Shown here piece by piece: positions 13,864 through 26,653 of a DNA stretch of 37,125 nucleotides; the stretch's first letter is position 1, and every line of letters starts with the position of its first letter. The stretch spans positions 1 to 37,125 of the forward strand of contig JAFZLJ010000149.1 in NCBI GenBank assembly GCA_017551545.1. Direction: 5' to 3'. Below the pieces are notes generated by a model that saw only the letters and a program-made list of their open reading frames with translations, was not told the origin of the DNA and did no database searches. A program made the translations under genes and the position numbers. This DNA is from Treponema sp. (GTDB lineage: Bacteria; Spirochaetota; Spirochaetia; Treponematales; Treponemataceae).

Positions 13864-15364
13864 AATCTGTGAACTGTGCATTGCCGCCGGTTTGCTTTGT
13901 TGAATAACAGAACAACGCGAAACGAACTCCTACGAACTGGTCCAGCGTATAGCGAAGCTGAACTGGTGTAGAAAGAGTCTGATATTCACCAGCGCCCGGT
14001 TCATTTCTGTATTGCAGCTGAACCTGCTGCTTTTCACGAGTTAAATCAAAAACAAGCTTAAGTTCAAGCTTTGGATTTTCAAGCGGGATTTCTGTCTTGA
14101 TGTCTGGTGGATCTGTGTCGAACACACCCATTGCCCAAGGTGTATATTTTGTTTTATGTTCTGCCGCAACAAGATAGAATTTTCCGTCGCGTTTAGTTAC
14201 TGCAATAAAGCCGTATTCGCCTTCTAAAGCCGCAAGCCCCGCAAAGTCGCCTTCGTTTATCTGACTGGCATCAAGCACAACAGAGCCTGCGCATTTTTCT
14301 GTGAGAGTGCGCTGTGTATATGTGTTCACTGCCTGAGTGATATTTATTACAGTTTTGTTTGTTGTGATTGTATATTTTGAAGTTTCCAGCGTGCAGCAGC
14401 TTTTATCTGGAATATGATTCCACTGCCATGCAGGATTAGTAAAGTCGTTGCTCCAAAGGGGGGCATATTTGTAGCCTGGGTTGTTGTCAAAAGGCTCCGG
14501 CCCTTCGACCCCTTCGACAGGCTCAGGGACCACGGGGACCGCATGGAATTCAGGGACCCCGGAGGCATTAAATTCCACCGGCACAAGTACCGGGATGCGG
14601 CCTAGTGCTCCGTGGTCCTGGAACAAAATGCCGAACCAGTTACCCTGCTTGTCCTGAACAATTCCGCCCTGTGCAACGCCGCTGTTCCAGTTGTCCAGAT
14701 CTGAACAAAGAATGTCTCCGCCTGTCCACGGGCCTTCAATATTGTCTGCAACATAACAACCCTGGGAACGCATCTTACCCTTTGGCATGTGAATCATAAA
14801 GTTATAATATCTGCCGTTTATTTTATACAGGTGGCTTCCTTCATAACCAAGAATCACCTTTTCCCTGTCATCACAGATTATTACTTTATCAACTCCGCCC
14901 TTTTTAGGCCCGCTCAAATCTGCTTTGAGCTCTGTAAGATGGATTTCTGTATTTCCGTGAACAACAAAAACGCGTCCGTCGTCGTCCCAGAAAAGAGACA
15001 TGTCATGATAAAAGCCCTTGATTTCTGAACGCTTCCAAGGCCCTTCAATTTTTTCGGAAGTAAAAAGATAAGTTTTATGAGTGTCATTTGCAACAAAGCT
15101 TACATAAAACTTATCATCATGAAAATTAAGTGATGCAGCCCACATGCCCTTTCCATAAATACCCTTGTTGTCCTTAAGAGTCTGCCCGTCTGTTTCTTCA
15201 AGCTTATCATAAACATACGAAGCAAACTCCCAGTCAACAAGATTGTACGAGCGGAGTATTACACAGCCAGGCATAAAATGCATTGTTGTACTGACCATGT
15301 AATAAACATCGCCCACACGAATTACATCAGGATCGGGATAGTCGCTGACAATTATAGACTTCAC
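13844..15364 (-). CDS. Glycoside hydrolase family 43 (beta-xylosidase/arabinofuranosidase type), apparently cytoplasmic
   Basis: The 506-residue protein begins with GTG. GAGG lies about 9 nt upstream and the codon directly follows the TAA of the DUF4097-like gene. The N-terminal five-bladed propeller (about 1-275) shows the GH43 residues: base Asp in SDYPDPDVIRVGDVYYM, pKa-modulating Asp in HDMSLFWDDDG, and acid Glu in GYEGSHLYKINGRYY. A C-terminal beta-sandwich (about 300-506) is usual for xylosidase-type members. A family A repeat (14511-14531, reading VPEPVEG, residues about 279-285) with further GGTCCC fragments forms the linker between the two domains. No signal peptide is seen, so it probably releases xylose or arabinose from imported oligosaccharides. 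Its 3' end overlaps btuC by 20 nt. Confidence 0.92.
   Translation of the reverse strand: MKSIIVSDYPDPDVIRVGDVYYMVSTTMHFMPGCVILRSYNLVDWEFASYVYDKLEETDGQTLKDNKGIYGKGMWAASLNFHDDKFYVSFVANDTHKTYLFTSEKIEGPWKRSEIKGFYHDMSLFWDDDGRVFVVHGNTEIHLTELKADLSGPKKGGVDKVIICDDREKVILGYEGSHLYKINGRYYNFMIHMPKGKMRSQGCYVADNIEGPWTGGDILCSDLDNWNSGVAQGGIVQDKQGNWFGILFQDHGALGRIPVLVPVEFNASGVPEFHAVPVVPEPVEGVEGPEPFDNNPGYKYAPLWSNDFTNPAWQWNHIPDKSCCTLETSKYTITTNKTVINITQAVNTYTQRTLTEKCAGSVVLDASQINEGDFAGLAALEGEYGFIAVTKRDGKFYLVAAEHKTKYTPWAMGVFDTDPPDIKTEIPLENPKLELKLVFDLTREKQQVQLQYRNEPGAGEYQTLSTPVQLRYTLDQFVGVRFALFCYSTKQTGGNAQFTDFNYSFL
14502..14562. repeat. Family A repeat array inside the GH43 gene
   Basis: A partial unit (14502-14510) precedes a complete one (14511-14531). 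Two more GGTCCC-containing fragments follow, up to 14562. All read in frame on the minus strand, giving the Pro/Glu/Val-rich linker around GVPEFHAVP and VPEPVEG. The cluster looks like repeated insertion or slippage at one tolerant spot. Confidence 0.8.
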
Positions 15365-16156
15365 TTACTTTACCTCAACGCCACCAACATCTGTATTAAT
15401 TCTAAGGCGCTTGTCCTTATCACCCTTTTGAGAATAGCGGCGCTTTACATTTCTGCCGTCAACAACAATTCCGCCAAGGTCCGAATTAATGCTGATATCA
15501 TAATTTTCTATAGGCTCAACAAGTTCAATGCTCACTGCACCAACATCAGAATCAAGATCAAGGTCATTGAAGTTTACATTAGAAATTTCGATGGCACCAA
15601 CATCTGTGTCGATTGAACCCTTTTTAATATCAAAGCCGCTCAACTCAACTGCGCCAACATCCATATTCATATTGAGCTTATCGAGCTCTGTACCAAAAGG
15701 AACTGTTACTACAATAGTGCAGGTTTTTGTTCCCAGCTTCTGATTTTTATAACCAGGCTGAGAAATGCTGAGCTTTCCGTTTTTCAAAGTATAAACAGGC
15801 TTAAGATAATCGCGTGTATACTTTGATCTTAATTCCCACTTATTACCTCGTTCAATTGTAATTCCACCAACCTTAAGGTTTACTTCAAGCTCCTTGAATT
15901 CGCTGATTGTTTCTGTGTCAAATGATTTTGGATCATCGTCGTCAAAATCAAAATCTCTTATTTCGTCATCATCAAAATCATCATCGTCATTGTCGCCAAA
16001 ATGAAAGTGTAATCCTCCCCGACGAAGTCCTCTTTGTATTGATGATGACACAGAATTAAATCCCTTTCGTGAAATTCCAAGATGATGAGCAGAACCAAAA
16101 ATAATACATAAAACTGTTACCAGCGTAATAATGATTAAAAATATATTCTTCTTCAT
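15365..16156 (-). CDS. DUF4097-like beta-repeat protein with an N-terminal membrane anchor
   Basis: The 263-residue product has an N-terminal hydrophobic segment (about 4-25), an Asp-rich acidic stretch (about 54-80), and then a repeated beta unit. The unit shows as five DVGA-like turns roughly 20 residues apart (MDVGAVEL, TDVGAIEI, SDVGAVSI, SDLGGIVV, TDVGGVEV). Proteins of this type are often encoded next to PadR regulators and HAAS/DUF1700 membrane proteins, and they are thought to be envelope-associated. The function is unknown. It lies 22 nt after the membrane-protein gene in a four-gene operon, and GH43 starts immediately at its stop codon. Confidence 0.82.
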   Translation of the reverse strand: MKKNIFLIIITLVTVLCIIFGSAHHLGISRKGFNSVSSSIQRGLRRGGLHFHFGDNDDDDFDDDEIRDFDFDDDDPKSFDTETISEFKELEVNLKVGGITIERGNKWELRSKYTRDYLKPVYTLKNGKLSISQPGYKNQKLGTKTCTIVVTVPFGTELDKLNMNMDVGAVELSGFDIKKGSIDTDVGAIEISNVNFNDLDLDSDVGAVSIELVEPIENYDISINSDLGGIVVDGRNVKRRYSQKGDKDKRLRINTDVGGVEVK

Positions 16157-16178
16157 TTTATTAACCTCTCATGCACAA

Positions 16179-17153
16179 TTAGTCTTCAACGTTAAGATTA
16201 ATAATCAGTTTATGAACAACACCGGCAATAGGCCAGATAATCCAGCTGATCCACCAGTTGAATGTAAGGAAACTGTAAGCAAGATAAATACATGTTATAG
16301 TTGGCCAGTAAACAGACATAACTGCGCGCATTGTCTTGTTGTCATAGTAAGGATCCTTGTCGCGTACACGTGTATAAGTTCCGCCTATAGTATTTGCAGA
16401 ATTGATGTTAAGCAGTCTCTGATATGCTCTGTAACGCCAGCTGCTGTAAACAATACAAGCAACGCCTGCTGCAACAAATACAAAGAACAATATTCCGCTC
16501 CAGGCATCATTTATCTTTGACTCATATTCATCAAGAATGATTGCAGGAATAAAGCTGCATACACAAAGAATAATTCCAACAGTATTCATGATTGTATATT
16601 GATTTCTGAACTTTTTCTTTTCGGCAGAAATATAATCTGTTGTTGCTGGACTTATTGAACAAGGTTCTCGTTTCAAGAATCTCCATGATTCCATATTTGC
16701 ATTAGGAATAATCATACATGCAATGGCTGCTGCAATAATAACAAACATAAGAACAATGCCTGTTACTTCGTGCTTATTGATTACATCTCCAAAGAAAATT
16801 ACCGGACATGTACAGATAATAAAGAGCGCAATTCCAACTGTCTTAAATACGATTGAGTTGAACAAATCAGAAAGATATTCTTTAACTTCGTCCAAAGATA
16901 AGTTTCTTCTTGTCTGCTCTTCCTTACCGCTGCTCAAAACCTCTTTAATTCCAAGAGAAGAAGCAACTTCATCAAGGTTTCCAAATTCAGAAATTACAGT
17001 TGCAACTGCTTCGTTTTCTGATTTGCCTTCACGGCGCAATTCTGCATATTTGTCTTCCATCATTTGCAGAAGCTCGTTTTTTGCCTTAAGTACTTCGGCT
17101 GTGTTCGGAAGATTTCTGAACATTGATTCAAGATAATTTTTAATAGTTTCCAT
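16179..17153 (-). CDS. HAAS/DUF1700-type membrane protein encoded beside PadR
   Basis: The 324-residue protein begins METIKNYLESMFRNLP. A soluble helical domain (about 1-75) with YAELRREGKSENEAVATVISEFGNLDEVASSLG matches the HAAS signalling domain. Several hydrophobic segments follow (roughly 103-150, 190-250 and 290-315). In other bacteria this domain is typically linked to PadR-type control, but no mechanism is assigned. The start is set at 17153, where ATG overlaps the PadR stop codon (TAATG). The 20 extra in-frame codons upstream lie inside the PadR gene and are rejected. It appears co-transcribed with PadR, the DUF4097-like gene and GH43. Confidence 0.82.
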   Translation of the reverse strand: METIKNYLESMFRNLPNTAEVLKAKNELLQMMEDKYAELRREGKSENEAVATVISEFGNLDEVASSLGIKEVLSSGKEEQTRRNLSLDEVKEYLSDLFNSIVFKTVGIALFIICTCPVIFFGDVINKHEVTGIVLMFVIIAAAIACMIIPNANMESWRFLKREPCSISPATTDYISAEKKKFRNQYTIMNTVGIILCVCSFIPAIILDEYESKINDAWSGILFFVFVAAGVACIVYSSWRYRAYQRLLNINSANTIGGTYTRVRDKDPYYDNKTMRAVMSVYWPTITCIYLAYSFLTFNWWISWIIWPIAGVVHKLIINLNVED

Positions 17154-17488
17154 TAGTTTGCCTCGCTGATAAATTTTTCTACAACTTCCTGCGTGAGCTT
17201 CCACTCTTCGCATTTTTCATTATAATACGCTTTTCCTTTTTCGGTAATACGATAATAAGTTCTGCGTTTTCCGTTGTCTGCCTCCTGGGAATATGATTCA
17301 ACATACCCGTTTTCTTCCATTCGTGTAAAAGCAGAATAGAGCGTTGTTTCTTTGATAACATATTTTTCGCTCGTAAGTGCCTTTATATTTTTGGAAATCT
17401 CATACCCGTATGAAGGCGCAATCTTTAGCAGAAACAGTATCATCGTGTCATTGTAACCACGAATTACATCACTGCTGATTGTGACCAT
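17153..17488 (-). CDS. PadR-family transcriptional regulator
   Basis: The 111-residue protein is a short PadR winged helix. It shows MILFLLKIAPSYGYEI at helix 1, the recognition region KETTLYSAFTRMEENGYVESY, and the wing GKRRTYYRITEKGKAYYNE. A short C-terminal dimerisation helix follows. Such regulators usually repress their own operon. The promoter (17584-17612) and two short palindromes (17542-17552 and 17563-17575) lie in its 88-nt leader and fit this. AGGAGG about 6 nt before the ATG is a strong ribosome-binding site. It heads the operon PadR, HAAS protein, DUF4097-like protein, GH43. Confidence 0.93.
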   Translation of the reverse strand: MVTISSDVIRGYNDTMILFLLKIAPSYGYEISKNIKALTSEKYVIKETTLYSAFTRMEENGYVESYSQEADNGKRRTYYRITEKGKAYYNEKCEEWKLTQEVVEKFISEAN

Positions 17489-17541
17489 AAGACCTCCTGT
17501 ATCGGACCTTTTTGTGGCCCGTTCAAATAATACCTTGCCTG

Positions 17542-17575
17542 TCGTACTACGATAGACAATACTACGACTGTCGTA
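17542..17575. promoter_or_regulatory. Probable PadR operator: paired palindromes downstream of the promoter
   Basis: TCGTACTACGA (17542-17552) is a perfect 11-bp palindrome and TACGACTGTCGTA (17563-17575) a perfect 13-bp one. Their centres are 22 bp apart, about two helical turns. A third TACTACGAC copy (17588-17596) overlaps the -10 box and spacer. They sit just after the predicted transcription start (about 17577), a place suited to autorepression. Confidence 0.7.
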
Positions 17576-17583
17576 CTGTGTTT

Positions 17584-17612
17584 ATCATACTACGACTAAC
17601 GGGGTATGTCAA
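17584..17612 (-). promoter_or_regulatory. Promoter of the PadR operon
   Basis: On the minus strand a perfect TTGACA (17612-17607), a 17-nt spacer and TATGAT (17589-17584). This is the closest match to the sigma-70 consensus in the window. Confidence 0.85.
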
Positions 17613-17631
17613 GTTTTTTTTGAAAAAAAAA

Positions 17632-17742
17632 TGGATTGCCGCGCTTCGCTCGCAATGACAATCGAATTCCGTCATTGCGAACGAAGTGAAGCAATCCACT
17701 AACAGATTGTCGGGCACCCTTCGAGAGCCTCAGGGACCGCGA
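17632..17742. repeat. Family B inverted dimer followed by a degenerate family A/C composite
   Basis: Arms 17632-17659 and 17671-17698 are family B units facing each other (TGGATTGCC...AATGAC and GTCATTGCGA...AATCCA). After 7 nt, GATTGTCGGGCAC and a mutated family A unit (17718-17738, CTTCGAGAGCCTCAGGGACC) end in GCGAC. The same order occurs in the composite at 8029. The stretch fills the space between the PadR operon promoter and the 3' end of the NSS transporter gene. Confidence 0.85.
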
Positions 17743-17754
17743 CTATTTCACATA

Positions 17755-19161
17755 TTACTTAGCACCAAAAATATCAAAGTATCCGGCAACGAATACAACA
17801 ATAATAATTACCGGAGCAATGAACTTAAGGTAGAATTTTACAACCTTATTCTTAGGGAACTTAATACCTTCACCGGCATCGGCTTCGGCAATAAAGCCAT
17901 CCCAGCCCCAACCCTTCTTGATTGTACAGAACAACAGGAAGAGCATAGATCCGATTGGCAACAAGTTCTGGCTAACGATAAAGTCTTCAAGAGCGTCGAT
18001 AGAACCAATGTGAGCACCAAAGTGTACGCCTGACCAAACGTTCATACCAAGAGCAGCTGGAGTTGCAAGTACGAGCATTGCTGCAAAGTTGATAAGTACA
18101 GCCTTTGTACGGCTCCAGCCAAGCTTGTCCATTGCAAATGCTACGATGTTTTCGAATACTGCAATTACAGTAGAAAGAGCAGCAAATGACATGAACAGGA
18201 AGAAGAATGCACCAACGATGCGTCCTGCAACCGGGCCCATAGCGTTGAATACGTTTGGCAATGACATGAATGCAAGACCTGCACCAGAAGAAGCTTCTAC
18301 ACCAAATGCGGCACAAGCGGGGAAAATAATCAAACCGGCACAGATTGCTACGAATGTATCAAGTCCAATTACGCGCAAAGATTCACCGGTAAGTGAGTGA
18401 TCCTTACCAATGTAAGAACCAAAGATTTCCATAGAACCAATACCCAAAGACAAAGTAAAGAATGCCTGTCCCATTGCGGCATAGATTGTATCCCAAAGTC
18501 CGTGTTCACCACTTACCAAAGCTTTGAAATCCGGCTTAAGGTAGAATGCATAACCGGCACCTGCTCCAGGAAGGAATGCAACGTAAATTGCAAGACCAAT
18601 CATAATGATAAGCAAAGCAGACATCATGATTTTTGTAATGCGTTCAACACCCTTCTGAAGTCCAAGAATACATGTTCCAAAACCAATTACGATTACTACA
18701 ACCATTCCAATCAAAAGTGTAGAAGGTGAGCCTACAGTTCCGTTTACAAATTCTTCTACGATTGCATCTGCAGACAAGCCTACAAACTTTCCGCTGATCA
18801 TCTGTACAAAATACTTAAGGAACCATCCGGAAACTACTGTATAAAACATCATCAAAAGATAGTTACCTGCAATTGCAAAGCCACTATACCAGTGCCACTT
18901 TGTTCCTTCCGGCTCAAGCTCTTTGAAAGCAGCTGCCATACTCTTGCGTGAAGCACGTCCAACAGCAAATTCACATACCATTACTGGAAGACCAAGAATT
19001 ACAAGGAATACAAGATAAATAAGAACAAATGCTGCTCCACCGTATTTACCTGTAATGTAAGGAAAGCGCCATACGTTTCCTAATCCGATTGCACATCCGG
19101 CAGACAACAGCAAAAATCCAAGTCGGCTGCCCAGGGTTTCTCTTTCTTTTTGTTCACCCAT
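17755..19161 (-). CDS. Sodium:neurotransmitter symporter (NSS/SNF) family transporter
   Basis: The 468-residue inner-membrane protein is a LeuT-fold Na+-coupled importer, probably for an amino acid. The first helix carries the unwound motif GCAIGLGNVWRFPYITGKYGG, which holds Na+ and substrate. Helix 6 (SLGIGSMEIFGSY) and helix 8 (FFFLFMSFAALSTVIAVFEN) also fit. About 11 hydrophobic helices are visible, as in short bacterial members. AGGAG about 8 nt before the ATG supports the start. A promoter (TTGCAC at 19229-19224, 17 nt, TAAAAT at 19206-19201) gives a short leader. It is divergent from the chemoreceptor gene. The exact substrate cannot be read from sequence. Confidence 0.94.
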   Translation of the reverse strand: MGEQKERETLGSRLGFLLLSAGCAIGLGNVWRFPYITGKYGGAAFVLIYLVFLVILGLPVMVCEFAVGRASRKSMAAAFKELEPEGTKWHWYSGFAIAGNYLLMMFYTVVSGWFLKYFVQMISGKFVGLSADAIVEEFVNGTVGSPSTLLIGMVVVIVIGFGTCILGLQKGVERITKIMMSALLIIMIGLAIYVAFLPGAGAGYAFYLKPDFKALVSGEHGLWDTIYAAMGQAFFTLSLGIGSMEIFGSYIGKDHSLTGESLRVIGLDTFVAICAGLIIFPACAAFGVEASSGAGLAFMSLPNVFNAMGPVAGRIVGAFFFLFMSFAALSTVIAVFENIVAFAMDKLGWSRTKAVLINFAAMLVLATPAALGMNVWSGVHFGAHIGSIDALEDFIVSQNLLPIGSMLFLLFCTIKKGWGWDGFIAEADAGEGIKFPKNKVVKFYLKFIAPVIIIVVFVAGYFDIFGAK

Positions 19162-19200
19162 TTTTAATTCTCCTAAAAATAGTTTTTTTATTATTCTACT

Positions 19201-19229
19201 ATTTTATAACGAATTATTATAAAGTGCAA
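19201..19229 (-). promoter_or_regulatory. Promoter of the NSS transporter gene
   Basis: TTGCAC (19229-19224), 17-nt spacer and TAAAAT (19206-19201) on the minus strand; a Shine-Dalgarno-containing leader of about 30 nt follows. Confidence 0.68.
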
Positions 19230-19245
19230 TTAAATGTGTTTTTAA

Positions 19246-19274
19246 TTGCTTTTTTCAATAAGTTGATAGATAAT
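19246..19274 (+). promoter_or_regulatory. Promoter of the chemoreceptor gene
   Basis: TTGCTT (19246-19251), 17-nt spacer and GATAAT (19269-19274). The same pair of boxes with the same spacer stands before the cyclase gene at 28604-28632. Expected start is about 19281, giving a 25-nt leader with GAGGT. Confidence 0.65.
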
Positions 19275-19305
19275 TATAAGAACATAGTTACAATGAGGTA
19301 TTCAC

Positions 19306-21429
19306 ATGGCAAAGAAGGAACTTGACAGATTTGAAGAGAATCCAAGAAAGAATTTATCTCTTAAGGCAAAACTTATAGCTATGATTGTTGGTGCCAGTTT
19401 TCTTGGAGTTGCAGTTACAGGATTTGTAGCCCTTAAAGTTTTTGACAGAGGCCTTATTCAGAATATAGAAGCAGAAATTAACAATACTTCTAATGGTGTT
19501 CGTTTTATTCTTATTGACTGGCTCGATAACCTCTACCGCTATGGAGACATGCTTTCTATTGAACCTTCTACCCGTGAATATTTTGAAGATGAAGAGGGCG
19601 AAGATCACTTTGTTCAGGAAGATATGGATGAATTCCTGGAAGGTCTTGCAGAAAGAGCAGGTCTGGACCTTCTTGCTTTTGTAGATTACAACGGATTTTT
19701 GTTTGCCGGCTCTGGAGTTTCCTCAGGAACATCGGTAAATGATTCCTTTATACGAAAAGCACTTCGTGGTGAACAAAGCTATGCTTACGACGCCTTTGGA
19801 GAAATGGTTTACGGACTTATAGCAGCCTGCCCTGTTTTTGATGGTGACGAAGTTGTTGGTTGTATAGTTACAGGTTATGAACTTGCCGACAGCGGTGAAG
19901 ATACCTACATTCAGGTTGTAAATGATAACTATGGTGTAGACTGTACTGTATTCAAAGGAAAAATCCGTGCATCAACAACACTCGGTGAAAACATGATTGG
20001 AACAGAGCTTACAAACGAAGAAATTGTAAAGCAGGTTCTTTATAAGGGTATTCCTTTCGACGGTCTGAATACAATCAACGGCCGCCAGTACTATTCAAAC
20101 TATGACCCTCTTGTAAGCGACGACGGAACAATTACAGGTATGACCTTCGTTGCAAAACCAATGGATGTTATTGAACAGATTAAATATACAACTGTAAGCA
20201 TGGTTGTTCCTGTTGCCGCTACACTTATTATAGTTCTTGCAATTGCAGGCTTTCTCTTTGTTCGCTGGATTATGAAACGAATCAGGCACGTATCAGACTT
20301 CCTTGGTGAACTTGCAAGTGGTGATGCAGATTTGAGTAAGCGTTGTGCCCTTTATATCCGCGACGAAATTGGTACACTTGTAATCAACTTTGATGCCTTT
20401 ATGGATAAGCTTCAGGAAATTGTACGAACCCTTAAGAATTCTAAAGCCGAGCTTGGTACAAGTGGAGACACTCTTGATGTAGGTACACAGGATACTTCAA
20501 GCTCAATCACACAGATTATTGCAACAATTGAAAGTATTCACGGACAGATTAATAATCAGACTAGAACAGTAGGAGCAACAAGCGGTTCTATCAGAACAAT
20601 TTCAAGCTCTATTACAAGTCTTGATAACATGATTGAAGATCAGTCTGCAAGCGTAACCCAAGCTAGTGCTGCCGTAGAAGAAATGATTGGTAACATTAAC
20701 TCTGTAAAGCATTCTGTAGAAATGATGTCTGATTCTTTCAAGACTCTTCAACACGATGCCGAAAACGGATTTGCAAAACAGAACAATGTAAATGAACAGA
20801 TTAAGCAGATTGAAGGTCAGTCAGAAATGCTCCAGGAAGCCAACGCCGCTATTTCTGCAATTGCCGAACAGACAAACCTTCTTGCTATGAACGCCGCAAT
20901 CGAAGCTGCCCACGCTGGTGAAGCCGGAAAGGGATTTGCCGTAGTAGCAGACGAAATCCGTAAGCTTAGTGAAACGTCATCTGAACAATCTAACAAAATT
21001 GGTGATCAGCTTACAAATATTCAGATGTCAATTTCGACAGTTTCTAATTCTTCTACAGACGCAAGTGAAGCCTTTGCACATGTAGCTTCTCAACTCAAAA
21101 ATACTCATGAACTTGTTTATCATATCAATTCTGCAATGGAAGAGCAGAACGAAGGTTCTAAACAGATTCTCGAAGCTTTGCAGAACCTGAACAATTCTAC
21201 TATTGAAGTACGTAACTCTTCTCACGAAATGCAGGCACGCAACTCTCAGATTGTAGAAGAGATGGAACACCTTTACGAAACAACAAAGATGATGAATACC
21301 AGCATGGAAGAAATGGCTGTTGGTGCACAGAAGATCAACCAGACTGGTGCAACACTCAGCGAAATTTCTTCACAGGTTAAGGGTTCTATCGACAAGATTG
21401 GTGAACAGGTAGATTTGTTTAAAGTTTAG
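19306..21429 (+). CDS. Methyl-accepting chemotaxis protein
   Basis: The 707-residue transmembrane receptor has TM1 (about 23-46), a large periplasmic sensor with Cache-like strands ([27 protein letters not shown]), TM2 (about 298-320), a HAMP domain (about 321-375) and a long cytoplasmic coiled-coil. The signalling hairpin [41 protein letters not shown] (near residue 520) is the conserved CheA/CheW contact. The ligand is unknown. No CheR/CheB-type pentapeptide is seen at the C-terminus (ending EQVDLFKV). GAGGT 8 nt before the ATG supports the start. It is divergent from the NSS transporter and followed by a family B repeat dimer. Confidence 0.96.
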   Translation: MAKKELDRFEENPRKNLSLKAKLIAMIVGASFLGVAVTGFVALKVFDRGLIQNIEAEINNTSNGVRFILIDWLDNLYRYGDMLSIEPSTREYFEDEEGEDHFVQEDMDEFLEGLAERAGLDLLAFVDYNGFLFAGSGVSSGTSVNDSFIRKALRGEQSYAYDAFGEMVYGLIAACPVFDGDEVVGCIVTGYELADSGEDTYIQVVNDNYGVDCTVFKGKIRASTTLGENMIGTELTNEEIVKQVLYKGIPFDGLNTINGRQYYSNYDPLVSDDGTITGMTFVAKPMDVIEQIKYTTVSMVVPVAATLIIVLAIAGFLFVRWIMKRIRHVSDFLGELASGDADLSKRCALYIRDEIGTLVINFDAFMDKLQEIVRTLKNSKAELGTSGDTLDVGTQDTSSSITQIIATIESIHGQINNQTRTVGATSGSIRTISSSITSLDNMIEDQSASVTQASAAVEEMIGNINSVKHSVEMMSDSFKTLQHDAENGFAKQNNVNEQIKQIEGQSEMLQEANAAISAIAEQTNLLAMNAAIEAAHAGEAGKGFAVVADEIRKLSETSSEQSNKIGDQLTNIQMSISTVSNSSTDASEAFAHVASQLKNTHELVYHINSAMEEQNEGSKQILEALQNLNNSTIEVRNSSHEMQARNSQIVEEMEHLYETTKMMNTSMEEMAVGAQKINQTGATLSEISSQVKGSIDKIGEQVDLFKV

Positions 21430-21438
21430 GCTCATCTC

Positions 21439-26491
<5,053 letters not shown>

Positions 26492-26531
26492 TTTTGTTTC
26501 CTATTTTTTTTTATTAAAATGAATTTCTTCT

Positions 26532-26559
26532 ATTATGACACGAAATGAAAATATGTCAA
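26532..26559 (-). promoter_or_regulatory. Promoter of the acyl-CoA synthetase gene
   Basis: TTGACA (26559-26554), 16-nt spacer and CATAAT (26537-26532) on the minus strand; leader of about 34 nt. Confidence 0.72.
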
Positions 26560-26610
26560 GGAAAACAACCCGCAAAGTTACTACTTATAGAAATTTTTTG
26601 TGCCACTCAT

Positions 26611-26616
26611 TATAAT
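26611..26616 (+). promoter_or_regulatory. Probable -10 box of glmS
   Basis: A perfect TATAAT; expected start about 26623, then a roughly 30-nt leader with CAGGAG before the ATG. No good -35 hexamer is visible at the right distance. No glmS ribozyme core is present in so short a leader. Confidence 0.55.
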
Positions 26617-26653
26617 CTACTCCATGGTCCATCGTGACCTTCAGGAGTAAATC

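Noticed and set aside
17686..18033. Plus-strand open frame over the repeat and the 3' end of the NSS transporter gene
   Set aside because: Begins in repeat DNA and runs antisense to conserved transporter sequence.
26617..26653. glmS ribozyme in the glmS leader
   Set aside because: The leader is about 30 nt, too short for the ribozyme core.
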